Of a DNA stretch of 62,845 nucleotides, positions 1 through 7,840 are shown piece after piece. The first letter of the stretch is position 1. Every line of letters begins with the position of its first letter. The position numbers and the translations under genes are program-made. The notes below the pieces were generated by a model that was given only the letters and a program-made list of their open reading frames with translations, was not told the DNA's origin and made no database searches. The DNA is from Vibrio sinus (GTDB lineage Bacteria; Pseudomonadota; Gammaproteobacteria; Enterobacterales; Vibrionaceae): positions 1 through 62,845 of the forward strand of contig NZ_JAMKMR010000023.1 in NCBI RefSeq assembly GCF_023634645.1. Reading direction: 5' to 3'.

Positions 1-546
1 GCAACCAGTGCAATTTTTCCTTTTAGGCTGATAGCTGATAATATTACCGCGTCTATCAATATTATATTCACAACATTGGTTAAATAGTTTGGCCAGCGAT
101 TGTCTGCTTTTTTGTACTCGTGACTTAACGGTTGAGTAATTGACGCCTGTCTTTCGGGCATACTCTTTTTGCGAGACACCATCCAATTCTATTGCTGTGA
201 GCAATTGTGCTTGCTCTTTTGGCAGCCTATCAATAAAAGGCCTGACACATTGCGCTATTTCACGCTCAAACTTGTGTTGCTCATTAGGGTTATGTGTCAG
301 CCATACGTCTAATTCGGGAACAGTCGTGGTTTTACGTTTGCGATAGAAATCGATAATGGCGTTGTTAGCGATTTGAAAAAGCCATGATTTGACTTTCTTA
401 TGATCTTTTACGCTAGGCAAGTTTTGATAGGATCGAATGAGTATCTCTTGTAACAAATCATCGACATCATCTTGATTTTGAATGTGCTTGCGCAAAAAAT
501 TTTTTAGGCTTTGCTGATAGTCAGCCCAGACAATCTCGATATTCAT
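1..546 (-). CDS. sigZ: RNA polymerase sigma factor SigZ (3' end cut by window edge)
   Basis: ECF-type sigma-70 factor that would direct RNA polymerase to a small regulon. Translating the minus strand from ATG at 546 gives an open frame to position 1 (182 codons). Region 2 lies near residues 25-60 (DVDDLLQEILIRSYQNL, then KSWLFQIANNAIIDFYRKR) and the region 4 helix-turn-helix follows (LPKEQAQLLTAIELDG, YARKTGVNYSTVKSRVQ). The visible tail is Cys-rich (NQCCEYNID ... KNCTGC), as is known for the SigZ type. SigZ proteins are about this long, so only a few residues should be missing. It lies downstream of, and co-directional with, the GST gene. No anti-sigma gene is visible; one could lie beyond the edge. 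Confidence 0.85.
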   Translation of the reverse strand, partial: MNIEIVWADYQQSLKNFLRKHIQNQDDVDDLLQEILIRSYQNLPSVKDHKKVKSWLFQIANNAIIDFYRKRKTTTVPELDVWLTHNPNEQHKFEREIAQCVRPFIDRLPKEQAQLLTAIELDGVSQKEYARKTGVNYSTVKSRVQKSRQSLAKLFNQCCEYNIDRRGNIISYQPKRKNCTGC

Positions 547-596
547 CTAATACTTTCTTCTCTTAGTCTCTCATGACTGAGTAGTTATTCCGGTTT

Positions 597-631
597 TATA
601 CCCAAATGACATTTTGCAGTCACTTGGGTAC
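597..631. repeat. short inverted repeat, internally deleted copy of the 254 bp element
   Basis: Arms at 599-610 and 619-630 match as an inverted repeat at 11 of 12 positions around an 8 nt loop. The arm sequence (tacccaaatgac) is the same end sequence carried by the large element at 1485-1738. It lies between the GST gene and sigZ and could act as an RNA hairpin in a shared transcript. Confidence 0.6.
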
Positions 632-674
632 AAACTAGATTAAATTGGCATCTAGACCAGCGTAAGAATTAACC

Positions 675-1370
675 TTACTCGCAACAGCTGGCTTGGCAAC
701 AGGTAGCATCTTTTATGCTGTTGTTATTGGCGATAAAAGTCCCAGTCAGATAGTAAGCACTGAATTTGTCTATAAAGTCATCAGCCACAGACTTCTCGCC
801 AAGCTCTGTTTCCAATAACGCTTCACTCCATGCTTTAACTTTAGGCAAGCCCGTCAAAAAATCACAGCCAGTGCGACTTAGTACCAGATCTGCGCGATAT
901 AAGAGCGGTAGCCAAGCGATATCGACTTTTCCAACGTCATCTGAACTAAAATATTGATGCTTTGCAGAAAGTTGCTTTTCTGCTCTTTCAAATGCTTTTC
1001 TTAAAGTCGCAAAGCGTGGTTCAAACGTTTCCATCTCTTTAGCACTCATTGCGCCACATTGAGTAAGGTAGTGCTTTGACGCTTGATAACTCCATGAGCG
1101 TTCAAACGCCTTTTTCTCGTGCGAGAGACCTTGTTGAAGTGGTCCATAAGCGTCTTCAATATATTCGACAATGGCATCGGACTCAAATAGAGCCATACCT
1201 GCTTCTGTAATCAGCACAGGCACTTGCCCATTGGGAGATATAGCGAGGAACCAATCAGGTTTGTTGCTTAAGCTGATGTATTCAATCTGATAGGGGATGT
1301 GTTTGGCTTCCAGTGTGGCCGTGACGCGTTGTACAAAAGGACAGATGGTAAAACTTACGACTTTAATCAT
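675..1370 (-). CDS. glutathione S-transferase family protein with Cys-rich tail
   Basis: Cytosolic GST-fold protein of 231 residues. The thioredoxin-like N-terminal domain (about 1-78) starts with FTICPFVQRV, where Cys9 takes the position of the CxxC/CxxS active site of omega/beta-type GSTs. It has the glutathione-binding segment NGQVPVL followed by LFESDAIVEYIE. The helical C-terminal domain covers about 90-210. The last residues, ATCCQASCCE, hold two Cys pairs, which is not normal for GSTs and suggests metal or thiol chemistry. It is transcribed toward sigZ, whose product also has a Cys-rich tail, so a shared thiol or metal stress role is possible. Substrate unknown. Confidence 0.85.
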   Translation of the reverse strand: MIKVVSFTICPFVQRVTATLEAKHIPYQIEYISLSNKPDWFLAISPNGQVPVLITEAGMALFESDAIVEYIEDAYGPLQQGLSHEKKAFERSWSYQASKHYLTQCGAMSAKEMETFEPRFATLRKAFERAEKQLSAKHQYFSSDDVGKVDIAWLPLLYRADLVLSRTGCDFLTGLPKVKAWSEALLETELGEKSVADDFIDKFSAYYLTGTFIANNNSIKDATCCQASCCE

Positions 1371-1484
1371 TATTCGTCTCCAGTTATTTGACTCAACTAA
1401 TAAGACGGACTCGACATAAAAAAGACGAAATTATTTCATCGGTTCAACCTCCAAAGTTTAAATTTTGATGACCATATACCCAAA

Positions 1485-1738
1485 TTACTTCGAGATGCGA
1501 GTTTCAGCGAGATAGATAAGGCTTCAATGCTAGGCAGGGATGTGAGGCATAGTCATTCTACGTCGAGCAGCCCTAACAACGCAGTGAAGCCTTATCTACT
1601 CGCCCTTTGGGAGCGGTGTGAGTGGCCCACTTTCGCGTCAAAGGCCTTTGAAATGGAGGGCCATTCCTGCAGACCTTTTCCTTAAATTGGGGCACTCACA
1701 TCGCTCTGAATCCTGCATCTTGAAGTAACTTGGGTATA
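1485..1738. repeat. 254 bp Vibrio-type inverted-repeat element (MITE/REP-like)
   Basis: The ends are 24 bp inverted repeats that agree at 22 of 24 positions (tatacccaaattacttcgag... at 1485, its complement ending at 1738). Inside, a perfect 12 bp pair (gataaggcttca / tgaagccttatc) forms a nested stem. No transposase frame is present. A related, reversed partial copy is at 31369-31453, an end-only copy at 597-631 and fragments at 10250-10280 and about 16985. Together this points to a non-autonomous dispersed element. The rest of the 1371-2026 gap shows no convincing gene. Confidence 0.8.
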
Positions 1739-2026
1739 AGCAAAATAGTAGGATTAATAGTATTTCGCGTTATGAAAATGTCAGTCACTGTAATCGTGTG
1801 TGGTTTTCTCATCAATCTTTTCTCAATAATGTTGTACTTTTTGATGCCGATAAAACATTGCTCGTCGATGAGACGCCACAGAACTGCTTGACTTAATCGC
1901 TCGATAAGTTCAACGTTTAATGAGTCGATGATGAGAGATTTGGCTCTCTCAATATACGAGTTTCGGGAAGTTTCTGCCTGAACATAAAAGAAACTTTCCG
2001 GCAGAACTAACACTGGGTTCATTGAT

Positions 2027-3199
2027 ATGACAGATAACACATGGAAGTTCGACGAGTGGATTAGGAACGAATTTGTTCAGCAAAACAATGAATTGGAGTC
2101 GCTGTATTGGCAACAATGTGACAAAGCCAATGTGGAAGGAATAGGTGAAGAGATAAAGGAGTCGTTAGTTCGTGAAGGCAACATATTTATCTCTAAACTT
2201 CTTCAGGAAGGTAATACTGATGAGGGTTTTGATGCCGATTTCGATTTACTAGGTAACGTGGGTTTGTTTATGGCCGCATGTCGCCGCCACGAAATCACTG
2301 AGCCATCAAGAGAAAAAACATCACCTTTACATGAAGCATCCGCACTCTCAATGCAAATAGGGGCTTCTATTGGTGTAACACCTAGATTTGCCACAGCACA
2401 TTTGACTACCCATAACTTTGCAGTAAACGGCCAATATAAACGTTTTACTGATCTTAAAGCGGAAAAGTTGTTTGTTGATTACAACACACGAGGGATTTTA
2501 GCGTACAAACGCGCGGCAGATGCTTTATTAAAAATCAAACCTTTGGGGCTTTCGCATCCCATCACGGCGGATTTATTAAAAGTGGCCTATCAGGCTTTAT
2601 CCGACGTCTATCATTCCAATCAAATTTTGTTTTCTGAATTGGAAGCCGACGCCTTTTTTTATCAAGTACGACCATACTACAAGCCTTATCGAGTTGGGCT
2701 ACATGTTTATCGCGGTGCGAATGCGGGTGACTTTGCTGGTATCAATGTGATCGATCTTTTGTTGGGACTTTGCCTAGCTAACGAGTCGTCATACTCGCAG
2801 CTTCTAGTTGATAAGTTCCTGTATATGATGCCTGAAGATCAAAAAATCCTTCGTGATTGCATGCGTATGACTTCATTTATGGATGAGTTTCTTCAAGCTC
2901 GTGATGCGTATGTTAAAGAAGCTTGGTATCAAGAGCACCTCGCCTTGTTTTTGGATGTCTGTGAGATGCATGGGAAAACAGCCGTACAACATCATAACCA
3001 GCTGGTTGAAAAATATATTGCCAATCCTGCAAATAATCTGAATGACGTCCATATGGATAAGTTAACAGCGAGTGGCCCTCCATTGCCAGTTTTACTCGGA
3101 GCATTGGAAAAGCTGAGAGATAAGAGGAACGCCGCTGAGCGCAAAGACATATTGACTCGATTCTCTGATATTCAGCAGCTACGAAGCTCACTTAACTAA
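2027..3199 (+). CDS. PrnB-like (DUF1864, indoleamine dioxygenase superfamily) heme protein
   Basis: Cytosolic protein of 390 residues that I recognise as the PrnB/DUF1864 family. Its hallmark stretch near residues 205-245 reads RPYYKPYRVGLHVYRG then ANAGDFAGINVIDLLLGLCL. A second conserved block, RFATAHLTTHNFAVNGQYKRF, lies near 120-140. PrnB proper rearranges 7-chlorotryptophan in pyrrolnitrin synthesis and has the heme fold of tryptophan dioxygenases. Homologues outside pyrrolnitrin clusters, as here, have no settled role. The kynureninase-like gene starts 11 nt after its stop, so the two are surely co-transcribed. A tryptophan or indole-amine substrate is therefore inferred. No clear Shine-Dalgarno precedes ATG 2027. 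Confidence 0.75.
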   Translation: MTDNTWKFDEWIRNEFVQQNNELESLYWQQCDKANVEGIGEEIKESLVREGNIFISKLLQEGNTDEGFDADFDLLGNVGLFMAACRRHEITEPSREKTSPLHEASALSMQIGASIGVTPRFATAHLTTHNFAVNGQYKRFTDLKAEKLFVDYNTRGILAYKRAADALLKIKPLGLSHPITADLLKVAYQALSDVYHSNQILFSELEADAFFYQVRPYYKPYRVGLHVYRGANAGDFAGINVIDLLLGLCLANESSYSQLLVDKFLYMMPEDQKILRDCMRMTSFMDEFLQARDAYVKEAWYQEHLALFLDVCEMHGKTAVQHHNQLVEKYIANPANNLNDVHMDKLTASGPPLPVLLGALEKLRDKRNAAERKDILTRFSDIQQLRSSLN

Positions 3200-3210
3200 G
3201 GAGAATGGCC

Positions 3211-4329
3211 ATGCGCTCCGTACTGACCAAAAACGATTTCCATTGCCCAAACGGGTCTTACCTATTAAGCCATTCGGTTGGGCGACCGTTTAAGTCGCTG
3301 GCAGAAAACGTCCAAAATAGCTTCTACGGTCCATGGGAGGGTAGGGGGGCGGAGCCTTGGGGCGCATGGTTAGATGCTATTTCTGACTTTCGTTCCGAGT
3401 TAGCAACATTGTTTTCTGGAGATATCAGAGATTTTTGTCCTCAAATTAACCTGTCTTCCTCGCTCACAAAATTAGTCCAATCACACGAGCGTCTCGCTCG
3501 CAAGCCCACGATTTTGATGAGTGAGTATGATTTTCCGAGTATGGGATTTGTACTCGATAGAGCCCCTTTGGATGGAGCAACAATCAAGTATATCCCAGAG
3601 GAGCGTGACATTACCGATCCCAATGTTTGGCAAGAATACTTGTGTTCTGGCATTGATCTTGTTTTTGTTAGCCACGTTTATTCGAACACAGGACAAAAGG
3701 CTCCTGTCTCTCATATTATTAATCAGGCGAGAGAACTTAATATCATTTCTGTGGTTGATGTTGCGCAGTCTGCCGGAGTCATTAATGTTAATTTGAATGA
3801 ATTGAGGCCTGATTTTCTGATTGGATCTTGCGTTAAGTGGCTGTGTGGGGGGCCTGGTGCCGGGTATTTATGGGTGAACCCGGATATCCTAAGTGAGTGT
3901 CAGCCAAAAGATGTAGGGTGGTTTAGTCATGAGAATCCTTTTGAGTTTGATCTTCATGACTTTCGTTATCATGATTCGGCGTTAAGGTTTTGGGGAGGGA
4001 CCCCTTCGGTTACGCCCTATGCGATAGCGTCGCACAGTATTCGTCAATTCAACAAAGCCAATGTTCATCATGTGATTAAGCACAATGATGATTTGGTCGA
4101 TTATCTTATCAACCAGATTGGTGATGTAGTGATTTCACCTCACGAAGTGGAAAGACGGAGCGGCACCGCAATCATTTCCTTGGACCATAACCCAAATCTT
4201 TTAGAAAGCCTAAAATCGAACCATATTTGGGTTGATCAACGAAGTTTAGGATTACGGGTTTCCCCCCATATATACAATACCAAGCAAGATATCGATCTTT
4301 TTGTGAAGCACTGTATGGAGGTGCGTTAG
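3211..4329 (+). CDS. kynureninase-like class V PLP-dependent aminotransferase-fold enzyme
   Basis: Fold-type I PLP enzyme of about 372 residues. The PLP-binding Asp is in SVVDVAQSAG and the Schiff-base Lys in GSCVKWLCGGPGAGYLW, the arrangement of kynureninase and class V aminotransferases. Two ATGs are possible (3205, 3211); 3211 is preferred because taaggag at 3197-3203 sits 7 nt upstream of it. It forms a tight operon with the PrnB-like gene. If that enzyme opens an indole ring, this one could cleave the kynurenine-type product to anthranilate plus alanine. That two-step scheme is inference. A hairpin at 4371-4396 ends the unit. Confidence 0.75.
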   Translation: MRSVLTKNDFHCPNGSYLLSHSVGRPFKSLAENVQNSFYGPWEGRGAEPWGAWLDAISDFRSELATLFSGDIRDFCPQINLSSSLTKLVQSHERLARKPTILMSEYDFPSMGFVLDRAPLDGATIKYIPEERDITDPNVWQEYLCSGIDLVFVSHVYSNTGQKAPVSHIINQARELNIISVVDVAQSAGVINVNLNELRPDFLIGSCVKWLCGGPGAGYLWVNPDILSECQPKDVGWFSHENPFEFDLHDFRYHDSALRFWGGTPSVTPYAIASHSIRQFNKANVHHVIKHNDDLVDYLINQIGDVVISPHEVERRSGTAIISLDHNPNLLESLKSNHIWVDQRSLGLRVSPHIYNTKQDIDLFVKHCMEVR

Positions 4330-4370
4330 GAGAAGAGTAGAGTCGGCAGGAAATATAACGCCCAAGTAAA

Positions 4371-4396
4371 AATGCCAGCCTTTTAAGGCTGGCATT
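4371..4396. terminator. bidirectional intrinsic terminator hairpin
   Basis: A perfect stem (aatgccagcc / ggctggcatt) lies between two convergent genes, with an A-run before it and a weak T content after. It probably ends transcription from both sides. Confidence 0.75.
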
Positions 4397-4411
4397 AAGC
4401 TAAGAATAGGC

Positions 4412-4732
4412 TTAACTTCGTTTCCAAAGTATATGGCAGAACTTATGTTCGGGATCTCTGCTGACAAGTAAACGAGCGTACACATCATCGAGGACATCAT
4501 CATCTTCGTTAACGAGACCGACGCGAACTTCGGCATACACCTCTTTATCAACATCAAAGCCAACATGCTTTGCCCAATCATCGCCTGTTTCGACGAGCTC
4601 CGCAGCACCTCTGTCTTCAAACTGAGCGGTAAAGATCAATACGTCTGCGGCTTCCAAGTTATCGGGCGCCATTTCCAAAAAGATATCGTATGCGGTTTCG
4701 ATAGCATCGTCGTAGGACATCAGTTCAGTCAT
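4412..4732 (-). CDS. DUF440 family double-stranded DNA mimic protein (YciU/HI1450-like)
   Basis: Small, strongly acidic protein of 106 residues. The many Asp/Glu residues (for example VNEDDDVLDDVYARLL) and the opening MTELMSYDDAIETAYDIFLEMAPDNL-type pattern match the HI1450/YciU family, whose surface charge imitates DNA and is thought to bind HU-like proteins. It starts 4 nt after the efpL stop on the same strand, so the two form an operon. Length is normal for the family. Confidence 0.85.
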   Translation of the reverse strand: MTELMSYDDAIETAYDIFLEMAPDNLEAADVLIFTAQFEDRGAAELVETGDDWAKHVGFDVDKEVYAEVRVGLVNEDDDVLDDVYARLLVSRDPEHKFCHILWKRS

Positions 4733-4736
4733 AGTG

Positions 4737-5303
4737 TTACGCTCGGTTCATGTATTTACGTTCAGATGTGTTGATAACGACTCTGTCACCCGTTGCAATG
4801 TACTCAGGTACTTGTACCGTCAGGCCTGTTGCAAAACGAGCTGGCTTCGTTCTCGCTGACGCTGAAGCCCCTTTGATTGAAGGATCGGTTTCTTCAATCA
4901 CAAGTTCAACTGAAGCAGGAAGCTCTAGTGCTGCTGCTTTGTCGTTCACTAGAACTACTTGTAGCCCTTGAGTATCTTCACTGATAAACAGGAGCTCGTC
5001 AGAGATTTCGTCTTGCTTGAAGGTATATTGTGAGTAATCTTCATTGTCCATGAAGATATACTCATCACCGTCAATATAAGAAAACGTCACTTTACGCTTA
5101 TGCATATCGACAGTGTCTAACATGTCATCAGACTTAAAGCGCTCGTCAACTTTTCCACCCGTTGCAAGGTCGGTAAATCGAAAACGATAGATGGTTGAAG
5201 CACCTCTAGCGCTGGGCTTGGTGACCTCAATATCTTTGACCATTAGGATTTTGCCGTTAAGCTCAACGGCAAACCCCTTCTTAATTTCACTCGCCTTTGG
5301 CAT
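4737..5303 (-). CDS. efpL: elongation factor P-like protein EfpL (YeiP)
   Basis: Translation factor of 188 residues that binds ribosomes between the P and E sites and relieves stalling at proline-containing motifs. The three-domain EF-P fold is complete: KOW-like domain I with the tip loop KPSARGAST, OB domain II (RFRFTDLATGGKVDERFKSD) and domain III (IKGASASARTKPARFATGL, VQVPEYIATGDRV). The Arg at the loop tip in place of the modified Lys of EF-P is diagnostic for EfpL/YeiP. It is followed at once by the DUF440 gene. Confidence 0.93.
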   Translation of the reverse strand: MPKASEIKKGFAVELNGKILMVKDIEVTKPSARGASTIYRFRFTDLATGGKVDERFKSDDMLDTVDMHKRKVTFSYIDGDEYIFMDNEDYSQYTFKQDEISDELLFISEDTQGLQVVLVNDKAAALELPASVELVIEETDPSIKGASASARTKPARFATGLTVQVPEYIATGDRVVINTSERKYMNRA

Positions 5304-5325
5304 TTATAATTTCCTAACTATTTGA

Positions 5326-6708
5326 TTACAGGTGATATGATGCAAACAATTTATGGAAATATAAAGTAATGCTAGCAATAATGCGAGTAAACCAGCTGCC
5401 TTCATCAACTTTGTTTAGTGCGACAAGCGGCTCAGTTTGAATCACTTTACCTTGATAGCTGACGGACATTTCACCAAGCTTTTCACCTTTGCTTACTGGC
5501 GCTTTGATATCAGCGTCGTAAGTGATCTTGCTTTCCAGTTCTTTCTCGTTAACACCAGATGGCAATACAAGCGTTAGGTTTTTGTCTAAGCCAACAGCGA
5601 CGTTATCTTGCTGTCCACCCCATACTTTTTGATCGGAGATTTTCTGATCTGCTTGATACATAGTGTCTTGTTTGAAGAAGCGGAAGCCATAGGTCAGTAA
5701 GGCTTTACTTTCTGCTGCGACATCGTTGAGTGATTTAGTACCAAGAACGACAGCGACAAGCTTCATTGGGTTACCAGGCATTGCTGCAGAGCTCACCAGT
5801 GAGTAACCAGCCGCTTTTGTGCTACCGGTTTTCATGCCAGTTGCGTACTTATACGTGAACAACAAACGGTTGAAGTTTGGTTGGCGAATATGGTTGTATT
5901 CGAATTCTTTTTGACCGTACCAGTGGAAATATTGCGGGAAGTCATTCATCACGTGCTGGCCTAGGACACCTAGGTCATACGCTGTTGAGAAATGTGCTGG
6001 CGCAGGTAATCCCATTACTGTGGTGAAATGGGTATTGTGCATTTTCAGTTGTACAGCGGTCGCGTTCATCATAGAGACGAATGACGATTGAGATCCTGCT
6101 ACGTAGTTGGCTAGAGTGACAGCTGCGTCATTACCAGACTCAACAATCACACCTTGGATAAGGTCTTTCACAGTAACGAATGAACCAGGTTTCAAGAACA
6201 TTCTTGAACCACCTGTGTGCCATGCCACTTGAGGGACTTCCACTTTTGAATCAAGTGAAATGGAGCCATCAGCCAACTTCTGCTCGACGATATAAAGCAG
6301 CATTAATTTGGTTGTACTCGCTGGCGCCATACGTTTGTTTGCATCATGTGAAGCGATCACTTGGCCTGTGGACGCATCAAAAAGAATATACGACTCAGCT
6401 TTTATGTTTGGCAGGAAAGTGCCTTCTTGCTTCCACTTCTGTGCTAAGGCTTCCGGTACGCCGTTTACACCACCGGCTTCTTCTGGTGCTTTTGGAACCT
6501 GAATACTTTCTGGGACGTTTTTCTGAACATCGATTGCCCCATAGCTATTTAGCGGCGCTTTTGCATCTTTATACTGAGTAGCCGCAAAGTAGTTGCTATC
6601 AGGTTGAGCGAGGTCTGCTGTGTCATTCGCTGGCGCTGCAAAAGCAACATTCGTCGAAAGAAGGGCTGCGATTGTTGCAGCTAAAGAGAGCTGTTTTATT
6701 TTAATCAT
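5326..6708 (-). CDS. dacA: D-alanyl-D-alanine carboxypeptidase, PBP5 type
   Basis: Periplasmic penicillin-binding protein that trims the terminal D-Ala from peptidoglycan stem peptides. Residues 1-24 form a signal peptide ending AFA. All three serine-peptidase motifs are present: SxxK in PASTTKLM, SxN in VESGNDAAV and KTG in TGMKTGSTKAAGYS. A beta-sandwich PBP5 C-terminal domain follows, ending in an amphipathic Phe/Tyr-rich helix (SITLYFHKLFASYHL) for membrane attachment. At 460 residues it is longer than E. coli PBP5 because of about 65 extra low-complexity residues (Ala, Asp, Pro, Gln) between signal peptide and catalytic domain. It lies 22 nt upstream of efpL on the same strand. Confidence 0.88.
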   Translation of the reverse strand: MIKIKQLSLAATIAALLSTNVAFAAPANDTADLAQPDSNYFAATQYKDAKAPLNSYGAIDVQKNVPESIQVPKAPEEAGGVNGVPEALAQKWKQEGTFLPNIKAESYILFDASTGQVIASHDANKRMAPASTTKLMLLYIVEQKLADGSISLDSKVEVPQVAWHTGGSRMFLKPGSFVTVKDLIQGVIVESGNDAAVTLANYVAGSQSSFVSMMNATAVQLKMHNTHFTTVMGLPAPAHFSTAYDLGVLGQHVMNDFPQYFHWYGQKEFEYNHIRQPNFNRLLFTYKYATGMKTGSTKAAGYSLVSSAAMPGNPMKLVAVVLGTKSLNDVAAESKALLTYGFRFFKQDTMYQADQKISDQKVWGGQQDNVAVGLDKNLTLVLPSGVNEKELESKITYDADIKAPVSKGEKLGEMSVSYQGKVIQTEPLVALNKVDEGSWFTRIIASITLYFHKLFASYHL

Positions 6709-7068
6709 ACGAGTTTTAATTTTTACAGTTGTTGGCTAGGTCAACAGACCCTAAGGCATTACGATTTTGGGCCACTAAATTCAAGTTCAAAAAACATGCT
6801 AATCAGGTTTTCAGAATCTTTCCGGCTGGAATGCTACTCTATTCTGGCAAAGAACACTATTTTCAATCTGACAGTAACTGGTACGATCTTTAGTGTGCTT
6901 CCATCATAAGTCTATATTATTCAGTTAGTTAATTTGAACTTGAATAATGTAAATTGACACATATTTGACAGAGCTATGGGTAGACGTATCAGGATTTTCT
7001 TGAATCCTCCTAGACTCTAAGCGAATATGGATAAAGTGTCTTCAATATCAATTGACTAGCAAACATCA
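6709..7068. other. 360 bp divergent promoter region
   Basis: The region separates the leftward dacA from the rightward nucleotidyltransferase gene. It is AT-rich and holds a small inverted repeat near 6990-7010 (aggatt/aatcct) but no frame, RNA gene or operator I can support. Confidence 0.4.
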
Positions 7069-7836
7069 ATGCCGCTATCCACGTTAGACCCAAATGAGCC
7101 ATACCAACTGGAATACCAACCTGTAGTCGCTGATCTTAAAAAATGTTTAGTGAGTGGAGTAGGGAGCAACCTCCATAGCTTGTACATCTACGGAAGTGTT
7201 GCGCAAAAGTGCGCTAAGCCAAACCAATCCAATATTGATGTGATTGTCATTACTCATCGACCAGTAGATGAGAACTGGTCAACGATATTTAATACCATTA
7301 AGTGGCGTTTCCAAAAAGAGTTTCCTTTTATCACGGAAGTCAGTTTGAAAAAGGCTTTGGCTCATGAGGTGGCGAGCTTAGAGAGCCTGTTTTCTTGGGG
7401 GTTTATGCTAAAACACTTGTCAGTCTGCATTCATGGTGAGGATTTATCAGAGTGCTTTGGTGAGTATGTACCAAGTTGGGAAATCGCCAAATATTGGAAT
7501 ATGGATATTGAAGAGTGGTTAACTTTGTATCGGCAGCGCATTGTCACGACCGAGAACAAAGAAGCCTTGGTAAAAGTTCAGCAGGCGATAGCCAAAAAGC
7601 TATTGAGGGCGAGCTACACATTAGTTATGCATAAAGATAAGCAATGGTTTGATGACCCTCAGCTGTGTGGTCAACATTTCCTTAACTATCATCCGGATAA
7701 GAAAGTGGATATTGAACGTCTTGGCATTTTGCTGTCTGGGCGACTGATCGCAAAACGTTCGGTAGTGGGCATTCTTGACAGTTATGGTAGTTGGTTAGTT
7801 AAGCAGTATAAAAAGACCGAATTCAAGATTGGGTAA
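7069..7836 (+). CDS. aminoglycoside adenylyltransferase-like nucleotidyltransferase, catalytic Asp replaced
   Basis: Soluble protein of 255 residues with the nucleotidyltransferase fold of ANT(3'')/AadA-type enzymes. The helix-turn motif YIYGSVAQ is followed by SNIDVIVI, where active relatives have SDIDxxV, so the first metal-binding Asp is Asn. The expected third carboxylate may be the Glu in ITEVSLKK. Helical C-terminal region from about 130 onward. Such enzymes transfer AMP to small molecules; here activity is doubtful unless another residue compensates. No Shine-Dalgarno is seen before ATG 7069. It converges on polB with 4 nt between stop codons. Confidence 0.65.
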   Translation: MPLSTLDPNEPYQLEYQPVVADLKKCLVSGVGSNLHSLYIYGSVAQKCAKPNQSNIDVIVITHRPVDENWSTIFNTIKWRFQKEFPFITEVSLKKALAHEVASLESLFSWGFMLKHLSVCIHGEDLSECFGEYVPSWEIAKYWNMDIEEWLTLYRQRIVTTENKEALVKVQQAIAKKLLRASYTLVMHKDKQWFDDPQLCGQHFLNYHPDKKVDIERLGILLSGRLIAKRSVVGILDSYGSWLVKQYKKTEFKIG

Positions 7837-7840
7837 TGTT

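Noticed and set aside
140..346. 68-codon plus-strand frame
   Set aside because: It is antisense to sigZ, which has clear sigma-factor motifs.
1696..2040. 114-codon minus-strand frame
   Set aside because: It overlaps the repeat element end and the start of the PrnB-like gene, has no ribosome-binding site and no recognisable protein pattern.
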